Assembly (NCBI GenBank): GCA_024680445.1
Contig: JAILCJ010000031.1
Coordinates: 1 to 15,391, forward strand
Source: Campylobacter sp.
Lineage (GTDB): Bacteria > Campylobacterota > Campylobacteria > Campylobacterales > Campylobacteraceae
DNA: 15,391 nucleotides
Direction: 5' to 3'
The position numbers and the translations under genes are program-made. Under the pieces are notes generated by a model. It worked only from the letters and a program-made list of their open reading frames with translations. It was not told where the DNA came from and searched no databases. Positions 7,485 to 14,947 of this stretch are shown in pieces (positions within the stretch are counted from its first letter, which is position 1; each line of letters begins with the position of its first letter).

Positions 7485-8441
7485 CTATTTAGCAGATTTT
7501 GTGTGTGCTTCAATGACTTTGAGCACTTCTTGATAAAATACATTGGCATCAAATTTGGTCAAATATGCAGCACCGCCAGCTTCTTTGCTTTGTGATTCGC
7601 TAAATTCGTTGCTAAGTGATGAGTTAAATACTATAGGGATATCAGCAAATCTCTCGTCGTTTTTAACATGCGATGCAAAGTGATAGCCGTCCATTTGTGG
7701 CATTTCTATATCGCTTAGTATAACTCGAACTTCGTCGCAAGTCCTTTCGCCAAATCTCTCGTAAAGTTCGTTCATACGCTCTAAGCCTTCGATACCGTTT
7801 TTGGCTTCGACTATGCTTAGACCCATTTTTTCGAGTGCGTCTTTTACGAGTTTTCTAGCTGTTACGCTATCGTCAAGTACGAGAGCCCAACCTTTTAGTT
7901 TTTTCTTATCATCTATCTTGATATCGAGTTTTGGAGAGTAAATTCCAAGTTCTTCGACTATGCTTTCAAGATCCAAGATAAGCAAAACTTCGTTATTTTC
8001 TATACGAGTAACACCGGTAATCTTACCACGATCAAGTGTTCCAGTGCCACCTGCTGAAAAGTTTGCCGGTTCTATATCTTTCCAGTTTATGCGACGAATT
8101 CTTTTGGCTTCGTGAACTATGAAACCGATAAGAATTCCGCTAAACTCGGCGATAATAACACGTGGTTTTATCACTACTTCTCCGTCTGGCTCGACTATAT
8201 TCATCCAGCTAGCAAGGTTGATGACAGGGATAACCACACCACGAAGGTCAAAAATACCTTCGATATATTCAGGTACGCCGGGAAGCTCGGTTAGATTTGG
8301 CATTTTGATGATTTCACGAACCTTTGCGACATTTACGCCGTATATGCCTTCATATACTTTGTTATCGCTTTTTTTAAAGATACGAAAATCAACAAGTTCC
8401 ATTTCGTTTGAGCCCGTTTTCAATACATTGTCTCCAAACAT
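7485..8441 (-). CDS. cheV: Chemotaxis adaptor CheV (CheW domain plus receiver)
   Basis: CheV couples receptors to CheA through a CheW-like domain and adds a phosphorylatable receiver, which is thought to tune adaptation. The CheW part covers about 15-165 (IYGVNVAKVREII, VPEYIEGIFDLRGVVIPVINL) and the receiver about 185-310. The receiver has the acidic pair in VLDDS, phospho-acceptor D244 in LSDIEMPQMDGY and the lysine in YLTKFD. I start it at ATG 8441-8439, giving 318 residues. A TTG one codon upstream also opens the frame but would sit only three bases from the AGGA, whereas the ATG is five bases away and overlaps the TGA of the upstream gene (TGATG). It is followed nine bases later by cheA. 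Confidence 0.95.
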   Translation of the reverse strand: MFGDNVLKTGSNEMELVDFRIFKKSDNKVYEGIYGVNVAKVREIIKMPNLTELPGVPEYIEGIFDLRGVVIPVINLASWMNIVEPDGEVVIKPRVIIAEFSGILIGFIVHEAKRIRRINWKDIEPANFSAGGTGTLDRGKITGVTRIENNEVLLILDLESIVEELGIYSPKLDIKIDDKKKLKGWALVLDDSVTARKLVKDALEKMGLSIVEAKNGIEGLERMNELYERFGERTCDEVRVILSDIEMPQMDGYHFASHVKNDERFADIPIVFNSSLSNEFSESQSKEAGGAAYLTKFDANVFYQEVLKVIEAHTKSAK

Positions 8442-9163
8442 CAATGTCCTTTCATGTGTATTTGCTCAAATTGTAACTTTTGATTTGGGTATTTTACAAC
8501 AAAAAAACTTTGATCGCACGCAAAAAGTGGGATATTTACATAAAGCCTATTTTCTATATCAAAAATCACACCTTGATGATAATGCCCCTCTATCACGATA
8601 TCTGTGCTGTAATGACGCATTTTAGGGCTTATCTTATCTTTAAATTCGGGAATTTTATAATCAATTTTTTTGCGTGTCAGAAAAGATAAAATGCCTTTTG
8701 AAATTTTAAAATTTAACAAAATATCAATAAAATTCATAAATTTTAAGAAAAATTTTACTCTTAAAAATCTCAAAGCATATTTGCTAATAAAGGGTAAAAA
8801 TATATCGCCATGTGCGATAGAAACGCTTTCGCCATTAATCGTTTGAAAAAGCGCGGGTTGTTTTTGTATCTCAAAAACTAAAACATTAGTAAATAAATTT
8901 TTAAGTCTAAAATCATGGTTGCCTTCTACATAAATAACTTGCGTTTTGTTAGCTATTTGATTGATAAGCTCGATATGTTCGGCAAAAAATTCGCTTGTAT
9001 ATTTGCCATAGCCGGTTAAAAAGTCAAACATATCGCCCATTAAAAAAAGTTGGGGCGTTTGGATAAGCCCCGAATTTACGGCTTTTAAGAAGTTTAAAAA
9101 ATCAGCACGGTTCGTGTTTTCATGAGCGTCAGAGATAAAAATAGCACCCGGTAAAATTTGCAT
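8441..9163 (-). CDS. LpxH-like metallophosphoesterase (UDP-2,3-diacylglucosamine pyrophosphatase)
   Basis: Calcineurin-type metallophosphoesterase with the full metal-ligand set: D12-x-H14, GDMFD with D44, GNHD (81-84), H118 in IAHGD, and GHYH (193-196). The 240-residue length and motif spacing fit the LpxH group, which cleaves UDP-2,3-diacylglucosamine to lipid X and UMP at the inner membrane. LpxB, which uses lipid X, is encoded three genes upstream in the same orientation, supporting a lipid A role by context. The hydrophobic/basic stretch at about 120-165 could be the membrane-facing insertion of LpxH enzymes. The gene starts at ATG 9163 with an AGG overlapping the argC stop, seven bases away. 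LpxH activity is inferred, and another phosphoesterase function remains possible. Confidence 0.8.
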   Translation of the reverse strand: MQILPGAIFISDAHENTNRADFLNFLKAVNSGLIQTPQLFLMGDMFDFLTGYGKYTSEFFAEHIELINQIANKTQVIYVEGNHDFRLKNLFTNVLVFEIQKQPALFQTINGESVSIAHGDIFLPFISKYALRFLRVKFFLKFMNFIDILLNFKISKGILSFLTRKKIDYKIPEFKDKISPKMRHYSTDIVIEGHYHQGVIFDIENRLYVNIPLFACDQSFFVVKYPNQKLQFEQIHMKGH

Positions 9164-9170
9164 AGCAAAC

Positions 9171-10184
9171 CTAGCAAAAATGGCTGATTTTAGGCAAAGC
9201 CAAGTCTTCGCTAAAACCGCACATCAAATTTGCATTTGCCACGGCTTGTGAACTAGCACCTCTAAGCAAGTTGTCTATGGCTGAATTTATGAAAATTTTG
9301 CCTTCAAAAGTATAGGCGGTGATATCGCAAAAATGCGTGCCAGCGACATTTTTAATGCTAACTGGCGAAGTCGTGATGCGTATAAATTTTTCATCTTTAT
9401 AGTATTGTTTTAATACGGCTATGGGATCAAAATCCTTGTTAACTTTTTCGTCCAAAACCGCATAAACGCTTGCTAGCATACCACGAGTAAGAGGGAGCAA
9501 ATGTGGCACAAAAAGCGTTGAAATTTCGGCATTTGCAACAAGGCTAAGTTGTTCTTTTATCTCATCGGCGTGTCTGTGTTTTATAGGGTTGTAGGCGTTT
9601 GCGTTTTCATTTACATTTACAAAATGCGAACTAGCAACAAGTTTTTTACCAGCACCGCTAACACCGCTTTTTGCGTCTATAAAAACACCTAAATTTTTAT
9701 TTATATAAGGTAAAAATGGCAAAGTCGCAAGAAGCGAAGCCGTTGGATAGCAACCTGGGTTTGCGATAAGGCGGGCTGATTTTATCTTTTGGCGATTTAA
9801 TTCTACCAAGCCATATACGGCGTGGGCTAGATTTTTGGGGTCAAGATGGGTGTCATAATTTTTTTCGTAAAGTTTTAAACTTAGGCGATAATCCGCCGAT
9901 AAATCGACAACTTTAACGCCAAAACTTAGCAAATCTTTCGCGTATTTCATAGCCTCTTTATGCGGAAGAGCCAAAAAGACAAGTTCGCATTTTTGGGCAG
10001 CTTCTTTTGCGTCTGCAACGTTTACTTCAAAGTCCAAAACGCCTTTAAGCTGGGTAAAAACCTCGTCTATTTGGCTTTTAGAACTTGCAGCCAGATAAGA
10101 AATTTCAAATTTTGGGTGATTTATCAAAAGTCTTATTAGCTCAAAGCCTGTGTATCCGCTAACTCCGATGATTCCAACTTTCAT
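9171..10184 (-). CDS. argC: N-acetyl-gamma-glutamyl-phosphate reductase
   Basis: Third step of arginine synthesis: NADPH-dependent reduction of N-acetylglutamyl phosphate to the semialdehyde. The N-terminal MKVGIIGVSGYTG is the Rossmann nucleotide-binding motif, ANPGCYPT carries the catalytic cysteine (C145), and KHRHADEI carries the conserved histidines. I start at ATG 10184, giving 337 residues. A frame extended by four codons would use a TTG at 10196 that lies within the GGAG ribosome binding site itself, so it is unlikely. The GGAG is six bases before this ATG and is made from the last codons of greA. In C. jejuni, as I remember it, argC sits with other arginine genes elsewhere, so its place between greA and the lpxH-like gene is a local rearrangement. 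Confidence 0.95.
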   Translation of the reverse strand: MKVGIIGVSGYTGFELIRLLINHPKFEISYLAASSKSQIDEVFTQLKGVLDFEVNVADAKEAAQKCELVFLALPHKEAMKYAKDLLSFGVKVVDLSADYRLSLKLYEKNYDTHLDPKNLAHAVYGLVELNRQKIKSARLIANPGCYPTASLLATLPFLPYINKNLGVFIDAKSGVSGAGKKLVASSHFVNVNENANAYNPIKHRHADEIKEQLSLVANAEISTLFVPHLLPLTRGMLASVYAVLDEKVNKDFDPIAVLKQYYKDEKFIRITTSPVSIKNVAGTHFCDITAYTFEGKIFINSAIDNLLRGASSQAVANANLMCGFSEDLALPKISHFC

Positions 10185-10185
10185 T

Positions 10186-10674
10186 TTATTCTCCAAATTT
10201 GATAGGTGTATAGCAAATTTTCATCACTTCAACATCTACCGTGCCCTTTGGCAAACTTAGCACGACTTCATCGCCTTCTGCCTTGCCTATGAGTTGTCTT
10301 GCAAGTGGTGAAGAAATCGAGATAAGTCCGCGATCTAGGTCACTTTCGCTAACACCAACTATGGTATAAGTGCTTTGGGTTTCTGTGTCTATCTCCATGA
10401 TAGTAACGCTTGAACCAAATCTTACTCTGTCATGGATATAGGTGCTAGGGTCGATAACTTCGGCATTTGCTAAAAGATTTGACAGTTCGGCTATGCGTGA
10501 GTCGATGAAGGCTTGTTTTTCCTTTGCGGCATGATATTCTGCGTTTTCTTTTAGATCTCCGTGTGATCTTGCGATATCGATTTCTTTAACGATTTGCGGT
10601 CTTTGGTTTAAACGTAAATCTTTTAATTCAGCGTCTAATTTTTCGTAACCATACATAGTCATAGGTTCGCTCAT
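10186..10674 (-). CDS. greA: Transcription elongation factor GreA
   Basis: Binds the RNA polymerase secondary channel and stimulates cleavage of backtracked transcripts. The 162 residues show the N-terminal coiled coil (about 8-75) with the acidic tip [11 protein letters not shown], including D40 and E43, then the FKBP-like C-terminal domain (about 82-160). A strong AAGGAG lies five bases before the ATG. M5 and M7 are alternative but poorly supported starts. The gene lies 15 bases after lpxB and one base before the argC ATG. Confidence 0.97.
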   Translation of the reverse strand: MSEPMTMYGYEKLDAELKDLRLNQRPQIVKEIDIARSHGDLKENAEYHAAKEKQAFIDSRIAELSNLLANAEVIDPSTYIHDRVRFGSSVTIMEIDTETQSTYTIVGVSESDLDRGLISISSPLARQLIGKAEGDEVVLSLPKGTVDVEVMKICYTPIKFGE

Positions 10675-10689
10675 TTTTTCTCCTTTGTT

Positions 10690-11724
10690 TTAATATAAAT
10701 TTAAAATTTCAGCCACTTTTTGGCTACTTCCGTGTGATAAATACTCACGAAGTTCTTTGGCTTTTTGTATGAATTTTTGCCTATCAGTGTTTTCGTAAGT
10801 ATGGAGTAAATTTTCAACACTTACTTCATCTTGGATAAATTCCTTATGCAAAGCTTCTTTTTCCATAAAGTCAAAAAATATATTTGCAAGTCCGACATGG
10901 CGGAGTTTTACAAATTTTCTAGCCAGCCAAATATCTATCGCCTTGGCTTTGTAGCAAAGCACAAAAGGTGTGCCGATAAGTGCGGCTTCTAACGTTGCCG
11001 TGCCAGAGCAAATAAAGGCAAAATCGCTTGAAACAAGGGCGTTTGGTGTGTCATTACATAGCTTAAATTCGCTTACATCGCCATAAAGTTCGTCTAGTTT
11101 TTTAACTAAAAACGGTGGCACTACAAGCACTTTTTTTGCATCTATATGTTTGGCTACTTGGCGATAAATAGGCATTAGCCGTGTTATCTCACTTGCCCTA
11201 GAACCGGGTAAAAATGCCACTACGCCTTTGTTTGAAAGTTCGGTTTTTTGCACTTTTATCTCATCAAGCAAAGGGTGTCCGACATAGTTTGCCCTTGTAT
11301 AAAATTTGGCATCAAATGGTAAAATCGAAGCGAGATTGTCGCAGTAACGTTCTACCTTGGCAACGCGTTTGGCTTTCCATGCCCAAACTTGCGGTAAGAT
11401 ATAGTAAGTTATGGGCGTTTTTATCCTAGCGTCTTTTATGGCTTTTGCCAGCGGTAAGTTAAAAGCTGGGCTATCTATAAGCAAGATAGAATCGACATTT
11501 TTGGCTAGTTCAACCATTTTTTTAAGCGCTCTTTTTGCCTTAAAATAAAGTGGTAAAATTTCAACAAAACCCATAGCCGAAAATTCCGAGCTTTTTAGAT
11601 AGGGCGTGCCGAATTTTTCATCAAATATACCATAAAGTTCTGGCGAATTGCAGTGCTTTAAAACTTCGCCAAAATGCAGATTTGCCGAGGCTTCAAGACA
11701 TGAAACTAATAACTTTTTTCCCAT
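10690..11724 (-). CDS. lpxB: Lipid-A-disaccharide synthase
   Basis: Glycosyltransferase (GT19) that joins lipid X to UDP-2,3-diacylglucosamine to form the lipid A disaccharide at the inner membrane. The 344 residues contain SCLEASANLHFGEVL near the N-terminus, where many LpxB proteins have GEASGD; PQVWAWKAKRV (about 110-120); GHPLLDEI; FLPGSRASEITRL; and SGTATLEAALIGTPFVLCYK (about 236-255). The length is somewhat short for the family (E. coli is about 380), which I believe is usual for epsilonproteobacteria. It is the first gene of the long minus-strand run. Its ATG has only a weak GGAT-type ribosome binding site, and the -10-like box upstream implies a very short leader. Confidence 0.96.
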   Translation of the reverse strand: MGKKLLVSCLEASANLHFGEVLKHCNSPELYGIFDEKFGTPYLKSSEFSAMGFVEILPLYFKAKRALKKMVELAKNVDSILLIDSPAFNLPLAKAIKDARIKTPITYYILPQVWAWKAKRVAKVERYCDNLASILPFDAKFYTRANYVGHPLLDEIKVQKTELSNKGVVAFLPGSRASEITRLMPIYRQVAKHIDAKKVLVVPPFLVKKLDELYGDVSEFKLCNDTPNALVSSDFAFICSGTATLEAALIGTPFVLCYKAKAIDIWLARKFVKLRHVGLANIFFDFMEKEALHKEFIQDEVSVENLLHTYENTDRQKFIQKAKELREYLSHGSSQKVAEILNLY

Positions 11725-11747
11725 TTTTATCCAAATTTTTTTGTCTA

Positions 11748-11753
11748 ATTATA
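11748..11753 (-). promoter_or_regulatory. -10-like box upstream of lpxB
   Basis: TATAAT reads on the minus strand within an A/T-rich stretch, 23 bases upstream of the lpxB ATG. Campylobacter sigma-70 promoters are known for a strong -10 box and weak -35, so lack of a -35 match is not a problem. It would start the lpxB-greA-argC transcript with a leader of roughly 15 bases. AT-rich DNA gives chance matches. Confidence 0.5.
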
Positions 11754-11825
11754 TAAAATTTTAACTAAAAATTAACATTATTTTTAAGTATAAGTAAATT
11801 TTTAAAAATTTAAAACAAGCTATGT

Positions 11826-11831
11826 TACAAT
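11826..11831 (+). promoter_or_regulatory. -10-like box upstream of surE
   Basis: TACAAT ends 19 bases before the surE ATG, in the divergent 126-base lpxB-surE gap. It is followed by AAGGA at 11841-11845. This is the only good box before the plus-strand pair surE and tcdA-like. Confidence 0.45.
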
Positions 11832-11850
11832 AAAGCAAAAAAGGATAAAA

Positions 11851-12630
11851 ATGAAAGAAATTTTGATAACAAATGACGATGGTTACGAAGCCAAGGGTTT
11901 GTTAAAACTTGCAAAAAGACTGAAAAAATTGCCCGATACAAAGGTGACGATAGTTGCTCCAAGCACTGAAAAATCCGCTTGTGCTCACTCTTTGACGCTT
12001 ACAAAACCACTAAAATTTATAAAAATTCGCAAAAATTTTTATAAACTTGATGACGCAACGCCAAGTGATTGTATTTACCTTGCTTTGCATGCACTTTACG
12101 ATAAAAAACCCGACCTTATCATAAGCGGTATAAATCATGGGGCAAATTTAGGCGAGGATATAAGCTATTCTGGCACTTGCGGAGCGTGTATGGAGGGTGC
12201 TTTGCAAGGCATTGCTAGTATTGCATTTTCGCAGTTTTATCAAAAAGATTCTCTTGAAAAATTTGGTTTTAAACTTGCCGTTGATATCGCCGAAGATATC
12301 GTTAAAAAGGTGCTTTGGGGTGATTTCCCCTTACCGCAGCGTCAGTTTTTAAATGTAAATATCCCTGCTGTTAAAAAACAAGATTTTAAGGGCTATGTTG
12401 TCGTGCCGGCTGGTAAAAGGTGCTATGATACGGACGCTTCAAGGCATCACAATCCACGAAATATAGAGTATTATTGGCTTGGCAGGGCGAATCTTGATTA
12501 TTTTAAACAAAAAACGCCGAGCGATATAGGCATGATATATCAAGCTTACGCGACTTTGACGCCTATAAAGCTTGATTTTACGGCACATGAAAGCTTAGAA
12601 AAGTTGAAATTTTGGTTGGATTTAAAATAA
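11851..12630 (+). CDS. surE: 5'/3'-nucleotidase SurE
   Basis: Metal-dependent nucleoside monophosphate phosphatase linked to stationary-phase survival. The 259 residues have the SurE signature: ITNDDGY with D9 and D10, the APSTEKSA loop with S42, and SGINHGANLGEDISYSGT with N95. These correspond to the metal site D8, D9, S39 and N92 in E. coli. AAGGA lies five bases before the ATG. The gene is divergent from lpxB and followed 37 bases later by the tcdA-like gene, with one palindromic element between. Confidence 0.96.
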   Translation: MKEILITNDDGYEAKGLLKLAKRLKKLPDTKVTIVAPSTEKSACAHSLTLTKPLKFIKIRKNFYKLDDATPSDCIYLALHALYDKKPDLIISGINHGANLGEDISYSGTCGACMEGALQGIASIAFSQFYQKDSLEKFGFKLAVDIAEDIVKKVLWGDFPLPQRQFLNVNIPAVKKQDFKGYVVVPAGKRCYDTDASRHHNPRNIEYYWLGRANLDYFKQKTPSDIGMIYQAYATLTPIKLDFTAHESLEKLKFWLDLK

Positions 12631-12641
12631 TCAAATTTGAT
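12630..12641. repeat. Single perfect ATCAAATTTGAT palindrome between surE and tcdA-like gene
   Basis: A 12-base perfect palindrome begins at the last base of the surE stop codon and ends 26 bases before the next ATG. TATGAT at 12650-12655 could be a -10 box, but would leave almost no leader. A six-base arm without a loop and without a T-run is not a terminator. Confidence 0.85.
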
Positions 12642-12667
12642 ATAAAAGCTATGATTTAGGGGCAAAA

Positions 12668-13312
12668 ATGCAAAGTGGCGATAGATTTTCTCGTATAAAA
12701 TCGCTTTTGGGCGATGATTTTTCTTTGTTGCAAAAGGCAAAAATTTTAGTTTGTGGGGCAGGGGGAGTTGGCGGAATTTGTGCGGACACTCTTGCTAGAA
12801 GCGGAGTTGGCGAGATAGTTTTGATAGACTGTGATAGTTTTGAGATAACAAATCAAAACCGCCAACTTTACAGCGAGGCTTGCGGGGTGGCAAAGGTAGA
12901 GGAATTCGCTTCGCGTTATGAAAACATAAAGGGCATAAACGAAAAAATTAGCGAGGAATTTTTAAACGATTTTGATATTTCGCGTTTTGACTTGGTTATA
13001 GACGCCATTGATGATATGAGGGCAAAAATTTTACTTGCTTTAAAATCGCCTAAACTAATCGCTTCGATGGGTAGTGCCAAACGCCTTGACGCAACGCAGG
13101 TTAAGGTCGATAGCGTGTGGAGATGTAGCGGGGACCCCTTTGCTAGAAAATATCGTTATGAGCTTAGAAAAGCGGGTTTTAGTGGGGATTTTGATGTGGT
13201 TTTTTCAAGCGAGACTCCAAGGTGTAAAGAATTGGGCAGTTTTATGGGCGTAACAGCAGTTTTTGGACTAAATTTAGCATCTTTGGCGGTAAGAAAAATT
13301 TTAAAGTCATGA
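12668..13312 (+). CDS. ThiF/E1-like protein, probable tRNA threonylcarbamoyladenosine dehydratase (TcdA/CsdL type)
   Basis: E1-like adenylating fold. Residues 30-35 (GAGGVG) form the nucleotide-binding loop, followed by D54, TNQNRQ (61-66) and DAIDD (112-116). TcdA-like features are the RF near the start, the GSAKRLDATQVKV segment (135-147) and GDPFARKYRYELRKAG (155-170), which resemble the region in E. coli TcdA where DPLAAKLRERL occurs. TcdA cyclises t6A37 to ct6A37 in ANN-decoding tRNAs. I see no paired CxxC zinc cysteines as in MoeB/ThiF, supporting TcdA. At 214 residues it is shorter than E. coli TcdA (about 268). AGGGG lies five bases before the ATG. Annotation elsewhere is often MoeB/ThiF, so the exact substrate is an inference. 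Confidence 0.8.
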   Translation: MQSGDRFSRIKSLLGDDFSLLQKAKILVCGAGGVGGICADTLARSGVGEIVLIDCDSFEITNQNRQLYSEACGVAKVEEFASRYENIKGINEKISEEFLNDFDISRFDLVIDAIDDMRAKILLALKSPKLIASMGSAKRLDATQVKVDSVWRCSGDPFARKYRYELRKAGFSGDFDVVFSSETPRCKELGSFMGVTAVFGLNLASLAVRKILKS

Positions 13313-13370
13313 AATTTTAGTGATAGTTAAAAATTTTTATATTTTAATCTTACGAATTATGTAATGTTTT

Positions 13371-13380
13371 TCAAATTTGA
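13371..13380. repeat. TCAAATTTGA element overlapping the CDF gene stop codon
   Basis: A perfect 10-base palindrome whose first three bases are the minus-strand TGA stop. It lies at the convergent tcdA-like/CDF junction. The 58-base gap (13313-13370) also holds TAAAAATTTTTA at 13328-13339, too weak to call a terminator. Confidence 0.8.
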
Positions 13381-14495
13381 CGCCACTCTGGTTGAATATT
13401 TATATGTGAAATGCCAAATTTATTTCTTAGCATGTGTTTTAGTTCGCTAACTATCTTGGCAAAATGTTTTATATCCTCTTGTAAAATGACTATGTGAGCG
13501 GTGAGAACTAGCATTTTGTCCGTGATTTGCGTAATGTGTAAATCGTGTGCGTCTTTTACCATAGACACTTCGCACATGGCTTTTTTAACATCTTTTGGCG
13601 AAAGGGGCGAGGCTTCGAGCAAGATATTTATGCTTTGTTTTGCCAGTTCATAACCCCATTTTCCAATAAGAGCGGCGATAATGGCAGCTATAATGGTGTC
13701 AAGATAGTAAAAATGCGTAAAATGCACGAGTATACCGCTAATGATGATAGCCACAGAGCTTAGCAAATCGCTCATCATGTGTAAAAATGCCGAACGAAGG
13801 TTGAGGTTGCCAAGGTCGCCTTTAAGCATTATAAGTGCGGTGGCGATATTTACGCAAAGTCCAAAAACTGCAACTATAAGCATGGTTTTTGTATCGATAG
13901 CTTCGGGTGAGCCGAGTTTATGCACGGCTTCGTAAATGATAAAAACACCAGAAAGTCCGATAAATATGGCGTTTATAAGGGCAGCGATAGGTTCGGCTCG
14001 CCAGTAACCAAAGCTTTTAAGTTCGTGTGAGTAATGTTTGGCAATATAAATCGCAAAAAAGCTAAGGCCAAGGGCTAGGGCGTGGGTTGCCATGTGTAAG
14101 GTGTCGCTTAAAAGTGCCAAGGAATTTGTGATGATAGAGTATATAAACTGAATAAGCATGGCAACAAGGGTAACGCTAAGACTTGCCAAAAGGGCTTTTT
14201 GGTTGCTGATTTTGTGTATATGGGCGTGCTTGTGAGTATGGCTGTGAGCGTTTTCGTGGGAGTGTTTGTTATGCTCTAAATGCTTGTGTGAGTGGCTTTC
14301 GTGCTCGTGCTTTGTGTTTTCGTGAGAGTGAAAAATTGGCTTTTTGTTAGAAAAGTTAAAAATATAACTTTGCTTGGCATCGCAGGCTTTTTTAAAATGA
14401 AAATGCGTGAAACTTTTTGCTATTTGGCTTTTATCGCAATGAGAGTTTTCATCGTTTAAAGGCTCGTGTATAATTTCTCCATAAATACAAGTCAT
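13371..14495 (-). CDS. CDF-family cation efflux transporter with His-rich N-terminus
   Basis: Cation diffusion facilitator that exports Zn2+ or related metals in exchange for protons across the inner membrane. The 374 residues comprise a hydrophilic N-terminus (1-95), six membrane segments (about 100-124, 129-152, 168-192, 203-223, 237-260, 263-280) and a C-terminal cytoplasmic domain (about 295-370). Residues 56-94 contain 16 histidines, mostly as alternating H-x-H, a likely metal buffer. Helix 5 has the usual HxxxD (H239, D243), but helix 2 has H134 and H138 where zinc members usually have HxxxD. Residues 1-55, with C3, C20 and C38, are an extra segment that I cannot place. M1 is the only Met before residue 113 and has AAGGAT upstream. 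The TGA overlaps a palindromic element. Confidence 0.92.
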   Translation of the reverse strand: MTCIYGEIIHEPLNDENSHCDKSQIAKSFTHFHFKKACDAKQSYIFNFSNKKPIFHSHENTKHEHESHSHKHLEHNKHSHENAHSHTHKHAHIHKISNQKALLASLSVTLVAMLIQFIYSIITNSLALLSDTLHMATHALALGLSFFAIYIAKHYSHELKSFGYWRAEPIAALINAIFIGLSGVFIIYEAVHKLGSPEAIDTKTMLIVAVFGLCVNIATALIMLKGDLGNLNLRSAFLHMMSDLLSSVAIIISGILVHFTHFYYLDTIIAAIIAALIGKWGYELAKQSINILLEASPLSPKDVKKAMCEVSMVKDAHDLHITQITDKMLVLTAHIVILQEDIKHFAKIVSELKHMLRNKFGISHINIQPEWRQI

Positions 14496-14500
14496 TTTAA

Positions 14501-14506
14501 ATCCTT
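14501..14506 (-). promoter_or_regulatory. Ribosome binding site of the CDF gene
   Basis: AAGGAT reads on the minus strand five bases before the ATG at 14495. It supports the long N-terminal extension being translated. Confidence 0.8.
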
Positions 14507-14531
14507 AGAATTTATTTAAAAAAATAAAGCA

Positions 14532-14537
14532 ATTATA
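14532..14537 (-). promoter_or_regulatory. Extended -10 promoter-like sequence of the CDF gene
   Basis: TGCTATAAT on the minus strand is an extended -10 match, giving a leader of roughly 30 bases before the CDF start. A T-rich stretch lies upstream. The CDF gene therefore looks monocistronic and separately controlled. I see no obvious operator. Confidence 0.6.
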
Positions 14538-14540
14538 GCA

Positions 14541-14947
14541 AAATTGCACTAAATGAGAGCGAAAAAATTAAAATTTTTGTTTTCCAAGTTTTGATAAAGG
14601 GCGAAAATTATGGCTTTGCTAGCATGTTTGTTTTTGTAAAATAGCTAGAATTTTGGCTATGAAAATAAAAATTTGCTTTTTAATCGCAGTTAATTTTATC
14701 AAATTTGATAGTTTTAAAAATTTTGCTTTTGAGTTTATCAAATTTGATAGCTTGAAATATCAAATTTGCTTTTAAATTTTATGCTTTGTGTTTATAAAGC
14801 ATTTAAAATTTTGACAATTTTGTTATGAAAACTTTGTTTTTATAAATGGCATTTTGTTTGATCTTGATAAGATGGCTAATTTTAGTAATTTTATATAGAA
14901 AAATATATCAAATTTGTTAAAAACTATCGTGCGATTTTTTATGAATT
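14541..14947. repeat. Gene-poor AT-rich region with palindromic elements
   Basis: No convincing gene is present. Perfect ATCAAATTTGAT copies lie at 14698-14709 and 14737-14748, with shorter copies at 14759-14768 and 14907-14916. An imperfect 20-base palindrome (arms matching 8 of 10) lies at 14641-14660. A 9-residue ATG frame starts at 14610 but has no ribosome binding site or partner gene, so I do not call it. Confidence 0.7.

Noticed and set aside
8119..8625. 168-codon plus-strand frame
   Set aside because: Antisense to cheV and the end of the phosphoesterase gene; no ribosome binding site and Ser/Thr-rich shadow composition.
10185..10196. Upstream TTG start adding four residues to ArgC
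   Set aside because: The TTG lies within the GGAG ribosome binding site that serves the ATG at 10184, and the protein family begins at MKVGIIG.
13313..13370. Rho-independent terminator at the convergent tcdA-like/CDF junction
   Set aside because: Only an A/T-only 12-base palindrome and short T-runs are visible; no GC-containing stem.
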